Shown: positions 43,289 to 55,219 of the stretch, piece after piece | How positions within the stretch are numbered: the stretch's first letter is position 1 | Layout of the letters: every line of letters starts with the position of its first letter | Assembly (NCBI RefSeq): GCF_029784135.1 | Contig: NC_073745.1 | Coordinates: 81,679,910-81,743,909, forward strand | Origin: Toxorhynchites rutilus septentrionalis | Taxonomy: Eukaryota; Arthropoda; Insecta; Diptera; Culicidae | Reading direction: 5' to 3' | DNA: 64,000 bases | Program-made: the position numbers and the translations under genes | Notes under the pieces: generated by a model | What the model was told of the DNA's origin: nothing | Seen by the model: the letters and a program-made list of their open reading frames with translations, nothing else | Database searches by the model: none

Positions 43289-44411
43289 CAGGGTCCGGCA
43301 ATTGATGTGCTACATTGAAACAAACAGATAAATTGATCAAAACAAACAAAATTTATTTAAAAATTTTTCAATTTTGCTTCAAAACAAATCACTTTTTAAA
43401 AATCCACTGGTACAATTCAACCTGTTCGCCCTTGAGTTTAACCACTCGCCGCAGACGATCGAGGAACGCATCGTAAGAGGCCCGCAGATGCTCTTGCGGT
43501 ATTTTATCCCAGGCTGCTGTCGGATGTCGCTTCAGGGCTTCCAAACATTCATGTTTATTAGAGCAGACTTCGGCCTCCAACATACCCCAGACAGCGAAGT
43601 CCGTAGGGTTCAGGTCCGGTGAACTCGCCGGCCACTCCGAACTCGCAATGAACCCTGGAAAATGCTTTGCAATCCAAAGTTGGGTTTTCTTCGCTTTGTG
43701 GGCCGGTGCCGAGTCTTGCTGGAAAACCCAACCTCTGAAACCAAAATGACAACGTGCCCACGGTTCGTCGACATTCTGTAGAACTAGTTCCCGATACGTA
43801 TTTTGGTTGATCTTCACTCCTTCAGGGACAAAAACCAGCGAAGTCCGGCCATCACGGGTGATTCCGGCCCAAACCATCACCGATGCAGGTTTCTGTCGCC
43901 TGGTCGCCGTCAGTACGTCAGCATGGGTTCGCGATCTTTCTGGCAACCAAACTCTGTCGTTCTGCTTATTCACGAACTGCGCTACGGTGAAAAGTTTCTC
44001 GTCGGTGAACACGATATTCTCCAACCTTCCTTCCGCGGCCCTCTTCAACAGTGCTTTCGCTCTTTTTACCCGTTCTTGTTTTTGCCTCATCGAAAGGTCT
44101 TGAACCTTTTGGATCTTGTAAGGTTTGGTCTGTAGTTTATCTTTCAGGATCCGACGGAGACTTCGATCCGATATTTTGAGATCCTTCGCCAATTTAGTGG
44201 CACAACGTCGAGGATTTCTCTTAAGGCGGTTCTTGACGATCTTCACCATGGCAGGTGTCACCACAGTAGCTTGACGTCCCCCACCATATCGTTTTTTGGT
44301 ACTTCCGGTCTCCAGGTATCTTTTAACTGTACGGTGTACAAAACTTCTGCACACAGGTATAGCGGACAGCTCACGAACTATGTCTTTCTGACATTTCCCA
44401 GCTAGGAACAA
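43289..44411 (-). mobile_element. maT-like DD37D transposon, 5' end missing
   Basis: The 3' terminus begins CAGGGTCCGGCAATTGATG at 43289 (on the + strand) after TA at 43287-43288. The transposase lies just inside. On the other side the element stops at about 44411, where a LINE 3' tail takes over, so the 5' inverted repeat and the transposase start are lost. Confidence 0.75.
43389..44411 (-). pseudogene. DD37D transposase lacking its N-terminus
   Basis: The open frame is 340 residues but begins with TTG, not ATG, and directly adjoins foreign sequence. It opens inside the first helix-turn-helix (KCQKDIVRELSAIPVC). A second one follows (ATKLAKDLKISDRSLRRIL). The catalytic residues are visible: Asp in IVFTDEKLF, Asp in VFQQDSAPAHK and Asp in SPDLNPTDFAVWG, with 37 residues between the last two. 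DD37D is the signature of the maT branch of the ITm superfamily. The catalytic core and C-terminus have no stop or frameshift, so the loss of the 5' end is the main damage. Confidence 0.88.
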
Positions 44412-44610
44412 TTGTCACCCTACTAACCTCGAGTCGTCTGCAAGTAATCGGTTCCTCATCCTATTAACCTAAATTAACCTAAAATTAAATAAACCTAAAA
44501 AAAGGGCAAAATTGTAAATAGGCTTTAGAACTAAAATTAGATATAGAATTTGGCTCCTTTAAATTTATGTAACTAAGTCTGTACAAATAAACGATTTATA
44601 AAAAAAAACG
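44412..44610 (+). mobile_element. 3'-end fragment of the I-clade LINE family
   Basis: About 200 bp from GTCACCCTACTAACCTCGAG through GGCTCCTTTAAATTTATG to AAATAAACGATTTATAAAAA match the last 170 bp of the full-length LINE (41065-41240), including the A-rich tail. It is a 5'-truncated insertion that landed in the start of the DD37D transposase. Confidence 0.8.
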
Positions 44611-44940
44611 CTTTCAGCCTTTTGTTCCGTCTGCTGGGAACTGTGGGGTGGACTGTATTTTGATATGTTGCTCCACTCATGGAGACAACGGGTGCGTGGA
44701 AGGAACCTTCCTGTTCCTCACGCTACTATTTGACGGGTTGGAGCCCCTGTGGATCCGCTCCGTGCTGTGAAAGGCCTAACATTTTGGGATGTGCTTTGGA
44801 AAGGGTTTGAATAGTGCGAAGTGAAAACATGGTGGTTAATTACTATTTACACTTTGTGCATCATTTAATATTCGAATTCACTGACATTTCTTATTTACAC
44901 TTTTACAATTGTATACATTGATGCGCATGCGAATGCGCCA
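44611..44940. other. Gene-free stretch
   Basis: No gene is recognised. It could be the downstream part of the transposon whose N-terminal fragment lies at 44941-45420, with its catalytic region deleted. Confidence 0.3.
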
Positions 44941-45420
44941 CTATTCTTCTGGTAGTGTTGCTGCTATCGATGTTGATACTATGCTGCTGCACTTGCTGTT
45001 ACTGATGTGGCTTGCATTACGGTTGAAAATAAACTGTTCTTCGCGCGTTCGGGTGGCTTCTTGGACTCTCCCTCGCTTCGTGCCGAATGAGAAGGGGCGG
45101 TACTTGCGATTGGATACGTTTCCCCTTCCGTACGTTTCTCGGACGGAACACCTTTGTTTCTGGGTCACAGCTTGCTGTTCCGACACGGCCGGTCTTGACT
45201 TACTTTTCCACTTGACGATAGCCTTCTTCGCTAGGTGTTTTTTCACTGTTTGACCCGTTGCTGCTACCTCCCTGCCCAAAGCTTGAAACGATGCGGCCAC
45301 CTTTCCCTCCGTCTTTTGCTTTAGCTTCAGCTGCAGTTTACGACCGCCTAGCACCGTCGGACGACCGGAACCAGGCTTCCGTTCGAAGCTTTCATTCTTC
45401 TCCAGAAGTGTAAGAATATT
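44941..45420 (-). pseudogene. N-terminal DNA-binding fragment of an ITm transposase
   Basis: On the - strand the frame reads through NESFERKPGSGRPT and LGGRKLQLKLKQKTEGKVAA to SFQALGREVAATGQTVKKHL and WKSKSRPAVSEQQAV. The GRP motif between two helix-turn-helix-like parts is typical of Tc1/mariner transposase N-termini. After this the peptide becomes unlike any transposase and no catalytic DDE/D residues follow. It is a remnant. Confidence 0.6.
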
Positions 45421-48273
45421 TAGAATATAGTTTGAAAACTCATGGGTTACTATGATTGACCATGCACAAGTGGTCTCATCACCAGGTGTTCAGGTTAACG
45501 TCCATTTTTCAATGCAAGCGTTAATCTTAGTTTTCTTCGTTTTTTTCTGGTGTCATACTTACAGAAACGTTGTTGTGTTGAACTCTCCCATAAATCTAGT
45601 TGTCGTTTCGTGCTGATTAAAGTACCTGTACCGCAGGGGTAGTTCAAACACCCTCCGGCGTTGAAAAGAAGCGGGGCTTGTGTTCAAACAGATCCGGTTA
45701 TAGAGACACGCGCTTCTGATCCGTCCGCTCGGTACATTGCAAAATGATGTTACATCCACGACTGCTGCTGACAATGTTTAGGTCTACAAACCAGCAGAGA
45801 TCTTGATATGCTGGCGTGCGAAAGATGGACACTAACTGAAAAATTATATTTTGAAATTCAAATTGATGTACTCAATAAGTGGAGGACTTCAAATAGGCCT
45901 CAAAAATGATTGAACAAAGAGGTTTGGCTAAAATCACCTTGTAATTTTTCTCATTTGTTCAAGTCCAAAATAGTTTCCGACTTCCGGAATGACAGATTCG
46001 GATCACGTTTTAAAAATCTCTAAGCCAGTCATCTGAGTTGGTTTATTTCAGCCATCTGAGCCATCTGAGTTGGTTTTTTGAACGAATTGAACGCTTCAGT
46101 CCGTTTTATTTCGCCAGTCCGAAAGCCATTTTTCTGACTTCTGCCATGGGCTTCCCATAGAAGCCTGATTGTACAGTAATCAGCCTTGATCTGCCGGATA
46201 ACCTTTGACCACATTTCACGATATACGGTTCAACTTTGCAGGCCGTCTCAACAGGTATACGGTTTTCAATCACTCGCCATACGGAAATTTCAGTGATTTC
46301 ATTTATTCACGAACAGTGGATTTTGCAAGTGAACGCTCATAAACTTTAAAAAAAGAGAATCCTTGTATGAGAGCAGTGTAACGGAAAGCTTTTTCTCTGC
46401 TACACATTAAGAGGTTTTGGTACCCATATCTTCACATTATCCGCTCGATGAAAATATCGTTCTCAAATGAAATAATGCTCTATCCACAGAGCATGAATTG
46501 ATAATCTGTCGTTCTCTCATTTCAATTCCACTTCACAAACTTTTCAATTTAAAAATCTTTAAACACATCAAAGCCAATGTATCTCACACACTTTTATTTA
46601 ATTAAAAACAAATTAATTGCACATTGCATATATCAATCAACAGAAAAAAGGGATCCCGATAACAGTAAAGTGATACCACACTGATCGATTTCATCAACAG
46701 ATGGATCACTTGCACGGTAAATGTAAATACCGATGGTGTGCATTAAACCAGGCGCCGCAATCTGCAATGATTGCTTTCCTTCCATGTGTTGATTACGGGC
46801 TCCAATGCGGAGTCATAATGCTCGTGTTTCCTTTTGCATTTTCCCCTTTTCCGTAGCCATTATTCACAGCTCATCATGAACACATCACAAAGGATAATCT
46901 GTCGACAATCCATCATTTTCGCAGATCTGAGCTGCTGTAATGGAGTGATTCTTTTCTGCAGCTCCGCCGTTTGCAGATCCAATTGGTAATCAGTACGGTT
47001 CCACATAGCAATTTTGTGCCAAACTCGAACCGATTAATATCCGTCAACTTATCAGTGCTGTTCAATCTGATGGTGACACAAATGCACACGATTCGGATGC
47101 ATCTGCGGGTGACTTTGGATGAATGGTAATTCGAATTGAATCAACGATCCCGTTAGCGTTTAAGTAACTCAACCTGGGCTTTTATTCGAATCGTTCAAAG
47201 AAATCAATGTGAAAATTGAATGACATAGTCATGCGGAAATTGAAACAAGAATGATTAAACCTAACCTGTTCGTAATATACAAATGGCCACCAACATGTGT
47301 TGCGTATGTGGAATAGGTGTCACAATAAAACAAATGTTCGATATGACCAGCAGCGATAGGTTGAAGAACAATTTGTTTTTCTCTTATAACTTACATTCAG
47401 TTTTAAACTGTTTGCTTCTATTTTGATTATGACACAACCATTTCTTCCCCTATTGTTTCTCCTCTACAACAAAGCATGTTTCTTTTTGTTTTAATAACCT
47501 ATCCTTACGTTTATGTATCGTCTTTATTATCATAACGTCTGCTGCATAAATATAATGAATTACGTTTACGATTCCTGGCATTTGTTAACTAAAATTCATG
47601 GGCAAGCTGTTCCGCGGTTGTTGTTTTGTTTAATCCTAACTGTAGTAACCAATTCTTCAATCGTTCCGATCATGTTCTCTTCCCATCTCAATCTCCAGCA
47701 AATGAGTTCCACAATAACATTAGGCCTGTTTCCTAGGTGAGCATCGTTTTACTTTATTTTCAATTTATTTAGTTTTTAGAATTCTCAGTCGTTAATACTG
47801 ATTTCAATTGTTATATCCTATAAATGAATCATTGGTCTTTTGTTTCTACTGATGTTTACTGCTGTAAATTTCGTTTTAGGCTTTGGGCTTGGCTTCATGT
47901 TTCGATTGATGATCAAATGAAGCTCAGGTCACTCGAACCAACGAACCAATATAAAGTCAATCAATGTGTTTTGTCGTATAAACAGTGTAAATTGTGTTGA
48001 TCAGTTTGTTTCACAGTTTAAGTCACTGGTGAAGACATAGAATGATATTGGTATATGACAAAAGATTTAATCCACTTTTATTTATTCCTTTGCCTGGATA
48101 TTAAAACTACCTTTGAGTGAAATATATGTTTACGTTATTTCAAACTACTTAACCACTGCAAAACCAACATTCCCGAAGTAATTTTAAAGCTTGAAACATT
48201 TAGAATCCGGAATCTCTGTTCATTTTATAGCAGCGGTCGTAGTAGGCGTATCTGAAATCTTTTGACAATGGAC
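45421..48273. other. Gene-free stretch
   Basis: AT-rich noncoding DNA with no gene, RNA or repeat that I can name. Short ORFs (45559-45774, 46029-46214, 47513-47740) lack any recognisable motif. Confidence 0.45.
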
Positions 48274-48405
48274 AATGGACTTCAAAATGTATAAGGAAGA
48301 GTGCCTGCAGAAACGTCTCTTTCCATTTATTAAGGCTCACGAAGGCTCAAACTCGGAGTCGTACCCCACCATGCCGATCTCATTCCACTACTTTTGAAAG
48401 TCGAA
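48274..48405 (+). pseudogene. Short remnant of a DD37E transposase
   Basis: The + strand encodes YKEECLQKRLFPFIKAHEG, close to YLKECLQKRLLPLLKQHEG in the intact DD37E enzyme at 31362-32378. It then drifts through a region that corresponds to the second-Asp motif (ending HYF, stop, K) without keeping the Asp. Only this piece survives. Confidence 0.6.
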
Positions 48406-48522
48406 AACAAACTTTCGAAGGATTCTATTTAAATAATTATATATACATCATGTTTTTTTGAAGATTTTGTGAACAAACAAAACTTTTTGCTAACCAATTT
48501 AGTAGCAAATCGAATTAACCTT

Positions 48523-48905
48523 ATCAACCAGCTTTCATTTGGTTCCTATAACGTTTATGTAGGACCTTTACATACAGAGTTATTTTGTTTGAATGAAAAA
48601 TCACTCCTTCGTCTTTGATGATGAATAATTCAATAAACAATGAACGCATCGCAAACCGAAAGGTAGTTTAGAAAAACTCAAATAAATTCTGTATAAATTC
48701 AGAATGCTATACGCACTCTCAGAATGAACGATTCGTAACTTTCATTTTCATACGAGGATTGCAAGGAGTGATGACTCACACGTATACATACGCATTCCCA
48801 CAAATACTTGCACTCCCCACCCAAAAAAATTTCATTCAAATGAAATATTTCTGTGTTGGAAGGTCCTACAGAAACGTTGTAGGGATCAAAAGAAAACTGG
48901 TTGAG
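48523..48905. repeat. Inverted repeat, MITE-like
   Basis: Arms at about 48523-48602 and 48830-48905 are inverted copies. Both contain AACGTTTMTGTAGGACCTT and a TTTGAATGAAA word on one strand. The 225-bp interior is noncoding. No target duplication was identified. Confidence 0.55.
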
Positions 48906-50400
48906 AATATTAAATGGATTTGCTACTGACTTGGTGTGCAAAAATTGGTGGATTATGCCTATGATTATACCGCAAGGTTGACGTAAGACTACCGTTGTCT
49001 TAGTAAGCATTAGTATTGTATTGATCGAATTATTGATTGATAAAAAAATTGAATTCAACATATTTGCTTTGTAAGTAAACAGTTGAACAGTTGCCATGTA
49101 AGATCAATTCATGCATTGTAATAGACGATGTTCTTCGTTACAAGTGAATTTGATGACCGTCGTTTTACGTTTGATATGATGCCTAGAACTACCAAAATAT
49201 CTGAACGGAAGAATAGTCAAACGATAATTGTATTTTACATTTCCCTCTGAAATTATTGCATCTCTCTTGTGTACGTAGTTCTCGAACCGAGAAAGTTCAT
49301 TCACCTCTAGTATCTGAAATGACGATTTTCCCCGGCTTCTCAGTTTAGAAGTACGTTTTAAAGAAACACATTCCGGTCTGCACAAAGACAAGCGAGTACA
49401 AAAGAACCCGCAGCTTGCATATATTTGCAAAGCGAATTCCCCCAGGCATATTGATTTTGTAGTCTGCGTTAGTAAAATACATTTTGGTGTGAACAAAAGT
49501 ACATCCAAGTTACATTTATTTGCAAAACGGATTCCCCCAGTCACATTGATTTAGAAGTCTGTGTTGAGGAAACCGTAAATCAGGCCATTCAAAACTTGGC
49601 AGTTAGAGCGTTTAGGTAACGTTTGACATTTTACAGTTTTTCAATTGTTTATCTCAAGAAAATCAACATTTTATTAATTGTGATAGACGCGTAGAAATAT
49701 GTAATATCAATTGATGCAAACATTTTGCTGATCTGTTAAGAAATGTTCGAGTTAAAAGCACTCGAAATGTTTCATTTTTTCTAGCATGTTCTGTGTTTAG
49801 GTTTTCATTTAACCCCCATATACTCCGCTTAGACGTAGTCCCACATCAAAAATTGTGTTAGTCCACAAAATTATTGAAAGAACAGAAAGAAACCAATTTT
49901 TTATTCCTTCCCCATACTCTGTGTGTTTCCCTAACACAGATTTCTAAACCAATGAGTCTAGGGAAATCGGCATTATAAAATAGATGCAAACTGCGGTCAC
50001 TTTCGTAGTCGCTTGCGTTTTTGCACTCCGGAATGCATTCAATCTTCAAAAACGGTATGAACACAACGCTTTGCTCTGTTATTCAAGACAACATTGAAAG
50101 CAGTGTTGCCACAACGACAGATTTATCTGGAAAGGTACAGATTATTTCGTTATTTTTTGGTACAGATTCTGTACGGTACGGGGAAGAGATTTTCGTCAAA
50201 AAGTACAAATTGGTACAGATTTTTTTCCGTGTGTGAAATTTCTTACATTTGAATAAAGCAACCTTAAAGAACATGACGACTTTTACGCCGCAGTATCGCT
50301 TGGCTTTGTGTGCTAGTTATATATACCAACATTATATTATATATACCTATATATCCAATAGCCCCGCAAAGGCTGACGAACTCGAGGTAATTCAAGAAAT
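48906..50400. repeat. Repeat-rich, gene-free stretch
   Basis: It holds an inverted counterpart of 42150-42250 with a decayed palindrome (about 48980-48993), units with ATTCCCCCAGGCATATTGATT and GATTCCCCCAGTCACATTGA (49435, 49533), a copy of the histone-associated repeat (49640-49850, decayed palindrome 49832-49847) and GGTACAGATT words near 50150-50220. No gene is seen. Confidence 0.5.
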
Positions 50401-51049
50401 ATTGGAACTCAAGCCGCTTAAAAACACCATTCGGTCACCCGTTGGGTTTCGTTAGCGACGACAGTGAAGAGATGCATTCATCGATTTGAGAGGAGCCTAT
50501 CAACATTGTCATTGAAAATACATTGTCTTGTCTCTGAAAACACAAAAAAGCTCTTAGTTATCAATACCCATAAAGGTTTGTATGCTTATCGCAGGTTACC
50601 ATTTGGAGTCAAACCGGCAGCTACTATTTTTCAATCAGTCATGGATAGAATTTTACAGGGTATTTCGAACGTACAAACTTATATAGATGATATCCTCATT
50701 CGGGCCGAGTCGGATGAGGAGTTATTATATATTCCTCAGATATTATCAAAATTGTGCTAGGAAGGTTAGCGAGATACAATGTCAAAATAAATGCTGAGAA
50801 ATGGGAGAAGCATTTCTTGGGATGATAACGTGCTATATCAAGTTTGTTCCTAATTGAGTTTAGTTCTGTCTCCTCTTTACATCCTTTTATCAAAAGATTC
50901 TAAGTGGAGTTGGGACTACTCTTGTAAAATAGCCTTTGAAATCAGCGAAAAGTTCATTAGTAACGCCCAAGTTCTAACACATGTTGATCCGTCTAAATCT
51001 ATCACCGTGACGTGCGACGCAAGTGTTGATAGAATCTCGAGAATTCTTA

Positions 51050-51370
51050 GGGTGGGTTTAGACTAGTGATATATTCATGTGAAGAAATATGATGAGATTT
51101 ATAGAAATCGCATCAATCGTTTACACTAGCGTGAGCTTCTATAATGAATATATTCATATTTTCGGTGAATTTATTCACCTGAAGTAGAACTGCATCCAAC
51201 TTTAGTGATTTCTCACCCGTGAGAAATTCACAAGCGTTTACATATGCTGAATTTATTCAAGTTATATATACCTCGAATAAGTGTATCATATTTATTCTCA
51301 CCCGTTTACACCTATTTTCAGGTGAACAAATCCATCTATAGCTATAGATCTTCCTAGTGTAAACCCGCCA
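51050..51370. mobile_element. Harbinger-like MITE inside the gypsy relic
   Basis: The 321-bp insert has inverted ends (GGGTGGGTTTAGACTAG and, on the other strand, TGGCGGGTTTACACTAG) and a TTA target duplication (51047-51049 and 51371-51373). If it is removed together with one TTA, the gypsy reading frame becomes continuous from SRIL to SHTINIT. That is internal evidence for an exact insertion. The 3-bp TTA duplication points to the PIF/Harbinger superfamily. Confidence 0.85.
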
Positions 51371-52292
51371 TTAGTCACACAATAAATATTACCGACAAAC
51401 CGGTTCTTTTTGTATCGCGCCGATTGTGAAAAACCGAAAAATACCATATTTTACATAGAGAAGCACTTGCTATTGTATTTGCCATGGGAAAGTTTTATAT
51501 ATATGTTTTGGGCCAGAAGGTATCCATTATAACAGACCACAAACCTTTATTGGGCATTTTCAATAACAAAATGGGAGGTCCTTCAATTATTGCAAACATG
51601 CTACAGAGATATTTTTTATTACTTTCTATATTTGATTGTATCATCACATATATGGCGGGTAAGGAGAACCATGCCGCAGATTGCTTGTCATCACTACCTT
51701 TAGATCAAATTATGAGTAACGCGTGTCATTGAATGACCCAGTATTATCTAAAGTTCTAGAATATGTTCAATATGGTTGGCCGAGAAGGGTTAAAGAAGAT
51801 CCTGGATGCTGGACGAAATGAATGAGAAATGCCAACTTTTGGGAATCGACCGAACTCCAAGACTTTATGGAAATTTGACAACTACTAATAAACCATTCGA
51901 ACGAATACACATTGATTTTTTCTATAAATATAATCGAACATTTTTAATATTAGTCGGCGCATATTCTCGTTGGATTGAAGTTCGAAGAATGACTAAAACA
52001 AATGCAGATAGTGTTTCACAAGAACTTGACAACATTTTCACAATTTTTGGTTTTGCATCGATCATTGTGAGTGACAACGGACCTCCATTCAGCAGTTTTC
52101 AATTCAAAAAATACTGTGAGACCCGTAATATAGAAGATGTCTTGGTCCTACCATTAACCAGCTATCAACGGATTATCAGAAAGGGCAGTACAAACCACAA
52201 AAGCTGTGTTGGGGAAACTAACCAATGAGAACGATCGATCGACAATGAAATCAACAATTTTTTGCATCATCATCGTCAATCTCCAACAGAAG

Positions 52293-52513
52293 GAAGGTAT
52301 TGTATTATAGAGACTTTAAACTTTTGCAGTTCATTCGTCTCTAGCCTTTGAAAAACTCTACTCTACTTTACCTTTACCTTTGAAAACTCTACTCTACTTT
52401 ACTCCAGCGCTACCACCTCCGCCCTCTTGCCTTGAGAAAGGCACTCGATCCCTCGCCGTCCAGCCCGTCCAGCAACGATGTTGTCCAGTCGGTGTCCACA
52501 CAAAGGATGAACG
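52293..52513 (-). mobile_element. SINE-like retroposon in gypsy integrase
   Basis: A unit of the same family as 59248-59452, bordered by ACAGAAG (52286-52292 and 52514-52520). The middle contains a local tandem duplication around TTTGAAAACTCTACTCTAC. Without it the integrase frame would join as SPTEDK-like text. The B-box-like word GGGATCGAGTGCC lies on the - strand, so I place the transcription start at the right end. Confidence 0.8.
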
Positions 52514-52880
52514 ACAGAAGATAAAATTATACAATATGAACGCATTTTCAAATTTATACCCCGTACACAATTTTCAGGAACGAGGAGCAAAAAGGACACA
52601 TTCAGTGGAAAATATAGTGATGAAAGCTCCGGAAAACAACGGAGACATTCGCGAAGCTCATATAAACAAATTGGAACGAGTTCCACAACTACCATTTGTC
52701 TTGAAGAAATCCGTAGACTCCAATTCAGCTACAATACAGGTTCCAGAGCAAGAGCATACAAAACAAGTAAATATGAAGAAAGGGCGAAAGGGTTTTGTAT
52801 CCAAAAAAAACCTTCTAAGCTAATAACGGGTCTGGCATTACGCAGATCTACTAGAAATAAAAAAAACCGAAGCATATAAA

Positions 52881-54347
52881 CCTTAATGAAGGACAGCTAT
52901 TCAAGAAGAAAAACCATAAGATCTACTGAATGAATTTTATTGAAACTGTTTTGCATGTATTTTGATTCATAGCAACGAGATGAATTTTGTTGAATTTAAT
53001 TTTATGGGGAGTCAAAATTCGGTTGAGCTTAGATAAATTTATATTGGAATAAGAAAAAAAACATAAAATTGTACGAATTATTAAAGAATTAATTTAAATG
53101 GGGAGATGAGAGGAGAGATAGCTCTCATCTCATATATATCCTAAGATCACGAATAAAGTATAGCATGTACTGATAACTTGAACTGTAAAGACGTGTTTCC
53201 ATACGACCTGTTCGAACGACTTCAAATAACTAGTTCCCTTCGGTCATGACAGGTCATGAAGAGTTCGTGGAATAAAATGGCCGCATGAGGTTGGCCAATA
53301 GAGAGTCCAAACTTTGATGGAGAAAAATACGAAAATTTATCAAAACTGTAACGGAATATTTTTTCAATATTGAACCTGTAAAAACAATAAATTTTCTGCA
53401 TTTTGATATAAAAACATTATTTTACCTTTAACCGATCTCGAGATATAAACGGTTTTGTGATTCAGGGTTCTAAATGGTTCAAGCTTTAGATGGCACTAAT
53501 GTTCCTCGAAGAACTTCGCCGTATTACTATTTGCGCCATTATTATTAGTACTTAGTTGATTTATATGCCAAATAAGACGATTTTTTTTTCAAACCGTGCG
53601 ACTCTATTGATATCAGTGGTTAAAAGTAAACACATTTTTCTCAATTTTTGGTTGTGAATATGTAAGGCATTCTATTCATTATCGCACAGTTTCTATCAAT
53701 CAACATTTTTACACTGACCTGAGTTTCAAATGATCATAATCTGCATCCATAAAACACCTCTCCCTTTGCAAACCAATTTCGAATTGGAAACGAAATGTTT
53801 ATTCTACTATATCGCATAACACTACTCGAAGCTCTTTACAATTTTCTTGCGCGTACTACTTATTGAACTAGCTTGAACTCTACTCATTTTTGTTTCTCAA
53901 GCATAATTTGTAATTTACATAGCTATATTTAGAAATCTTGCTTGACTTTGATGTATCTTATTTTAATTCAAATAAATACTTAGTAGCTCTCCTTTCTTTG
54001 CTTCCAACACGCTAACGCAGGTGTTCAGGGGATCCTTGGACTCATACACACGACTGTGTTTTTTTTTTGCATTAATTTAGTGCCTCACTTTGCTAAATTT
54101 ACCTGATAAAAGTTCCTTTACACTAACAGCGTACCTCCAATGTACGCGTGCCGATTAAAAACCTACCAAATGTCTTCGTACCATTCCCACTTCCGCAACA
54201 ACGTGGAATATGTGTTTATTTGTGTGTCTGTGTTTTTGTGTATGTGTATTGGCTTGTGTATGTGTCCCTCGCTAAAAACAAAGACTCTAAACTACCAACC
54301 ACCAAATCACGAGATTCCGTTCGTCATCGATTCGCGCTCTCGATGCA
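52881..54347. other. Gypsy 3' end and gene-free stretch
   Basis: A purine run GGGGAGATGAGAGGAGAGA (about 53100) may be the polypurine tract at the gypsy 3' LTR. A perfect 10-bp hairpin GAGATGAGAG/CTCTCATCTC overlaps it. The LTR ends were not defined. The rest is AT-rich and includes, next to the tubby exon, what would be its 3' UTR. Confidence 0.4.
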
Positions 54348-54617
54348 TTACTCGCACGCCAGCTTCCCATCGAAGCTGCTCAGTGCGATCGCAAACGCCT
54401 GGAACGCACACAGCGGATAGCGAAAGTCCATCGTGAAGATGTCGTCCGACGTTCGGCCGAATTGCATCACGATGTAGTCCGGGTCGGAGTCGTGCACCAG
54501 CTGAAAGTTCTTGACCGAGGCTTGCGTGACCCGGCCGTGGAAGTTGAGCACGTACGATTGCGTCTCGTCGTTCCAGATGGGCGTTTTGTTGTGCAGTTCA
54601 ACGACATTGTCGGTGTT
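54348..54617 (-). CDS. ktub: King tubby / Tubby-like protein, last exon
   Basis: The exon follows a good acceptor (CTACAG on the - strand, at 54618-54623) and encodes 89 residues ending in LACE and a stop at 54350-54348. It reads [40 protein letters not shown] and ends [23 protein letters not shown]. This is the highly conserved end of the tubby domain, a barrel around a hydrophobic helix that binds phosphoinositides at the membrane. Drosophila king tubby acts in cilia and in sensory receptor trafficking. No other tubby exon is recognisable up to 64000, so the intron is longer than 9.3 kb or the upstream exons are beyond the window. Confidence 0.93.
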   Translation of the reverse strand, partial: NTDNVVELHNKTPIWNDETQSYVLNFHGRVTQASVKNFQLVHDSDPDYIVMQFGRTSDDIFTMDFRYPLCAFQAFAIALSSFDGKLACE

Positions 54618-54926
54618 CTGTAGGGGAGAAAAACAATGGAAGGAGGAAAATCAGTGCTGGTGGTTATTGCTCCACGAAGATCAATAATGCTAATGTTTCG
54701 CAACGACTACATATATTTTTAGAATGAACTCTATTATTTGATAAGGATAGGGAAGCTTCAGTGAACGTTCCATCTATTTAATACGAAAGTGAGAGCATAG
54801 AAAGGCAAATGTTCAGGTTATTAACCGTGGGTTGATTGTTCATGGATTATAGATCTGAGAAAGACAGGGATGGCACTGAAAAAAATATTGGAAGGTGCGT
54901 TGATCTGTTCTAGCTTCCAACTTTAA
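54618..54926. other. Start of the tubby intron, nothing recognised
   Basis: AT-rich, noncoding. The intron 3' end (upstream of the exon on the - strand) has a pyrimidine-rich acceptor region. Confidence 0.5.
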
Positions 54927-55188
54927 TTTGAGGGGCTCAAAATTAAAGGGGTGTAAGAGACATCATCGATTTCTCTAAATCGACTCTCCCTTTTGGTCAT
55001 AACTTAACTGCAAACATATTCCCAGCTGTTTTTGACAATGTGGAAGATAGGTCAGAACCTCATCATTGTATAGCAAATTCAAATTGGAAGGTTTTTGCAG
55101 TAGAGTTATTAACTAAAGAAAAAGTTGATGAAGAGAAATTGATCAAATCACTTACACCCCTTTCCTTCTATGCCTCTGAAAAAGACCC
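54927..55188. mobile_element. MITE-like element, second copy
   Basis: This is the same family as 21685-21948: the ends carry AAAGGGGTGTAAG and, inverted, CTTACACCCCTTT. The inner parts match (TCAGAACCTCAT, GACAATGTGGAAGATAGG) in opposite orientation. Confidence 0.6.
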
Positions 55189-55219
55189 TGTTATTTCACC
55201 ATCTGTAATTACAGGAGTA

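Larger units (their letters stand above)
50401..52880 (+). pseudogene. Degraded Ty3/gypsy Pol: RT, RNase H, integrase
   Basis: Fragments in order are: reverse transcriptase with FIDLRGAYQH near 50478, YRRLPFGVKPAATIFQSVMD and YIDDIL (near 50680); the RT-RNase H connection (TCDASVDRI near 51015); then IITDHKPLLGIFNNKMGG and AADCLSSLPL. A deletion seems to have removed the start of integrase. The core is HIDFFYKYNRTF ... IIVSDNGPPFSS (51900-52090). The frame is resumed after a SINE as TEDKIIQYERIFKFIPR, an integrase C-terminal part. Stops and shifts break it throughout. Gag and the 5' LTR were not found. A MITE sits at 51050-51370 and a SINE at 52293-52513. Confidence 0.85.

Noticed and set aside
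44909..45253. ORF of 114 codons on the + strand
   Set aside because: It is antisense to the transposase N-terminal fragment, which has recognisable GRP and helix-turn-helix text.
52380..52823. ORF of 147 codons
   Set aside because: Its first part is SINE sequence and the rest is in the wrong frame for the gypsy integrase tail; it is a chimera of mobile DNA.
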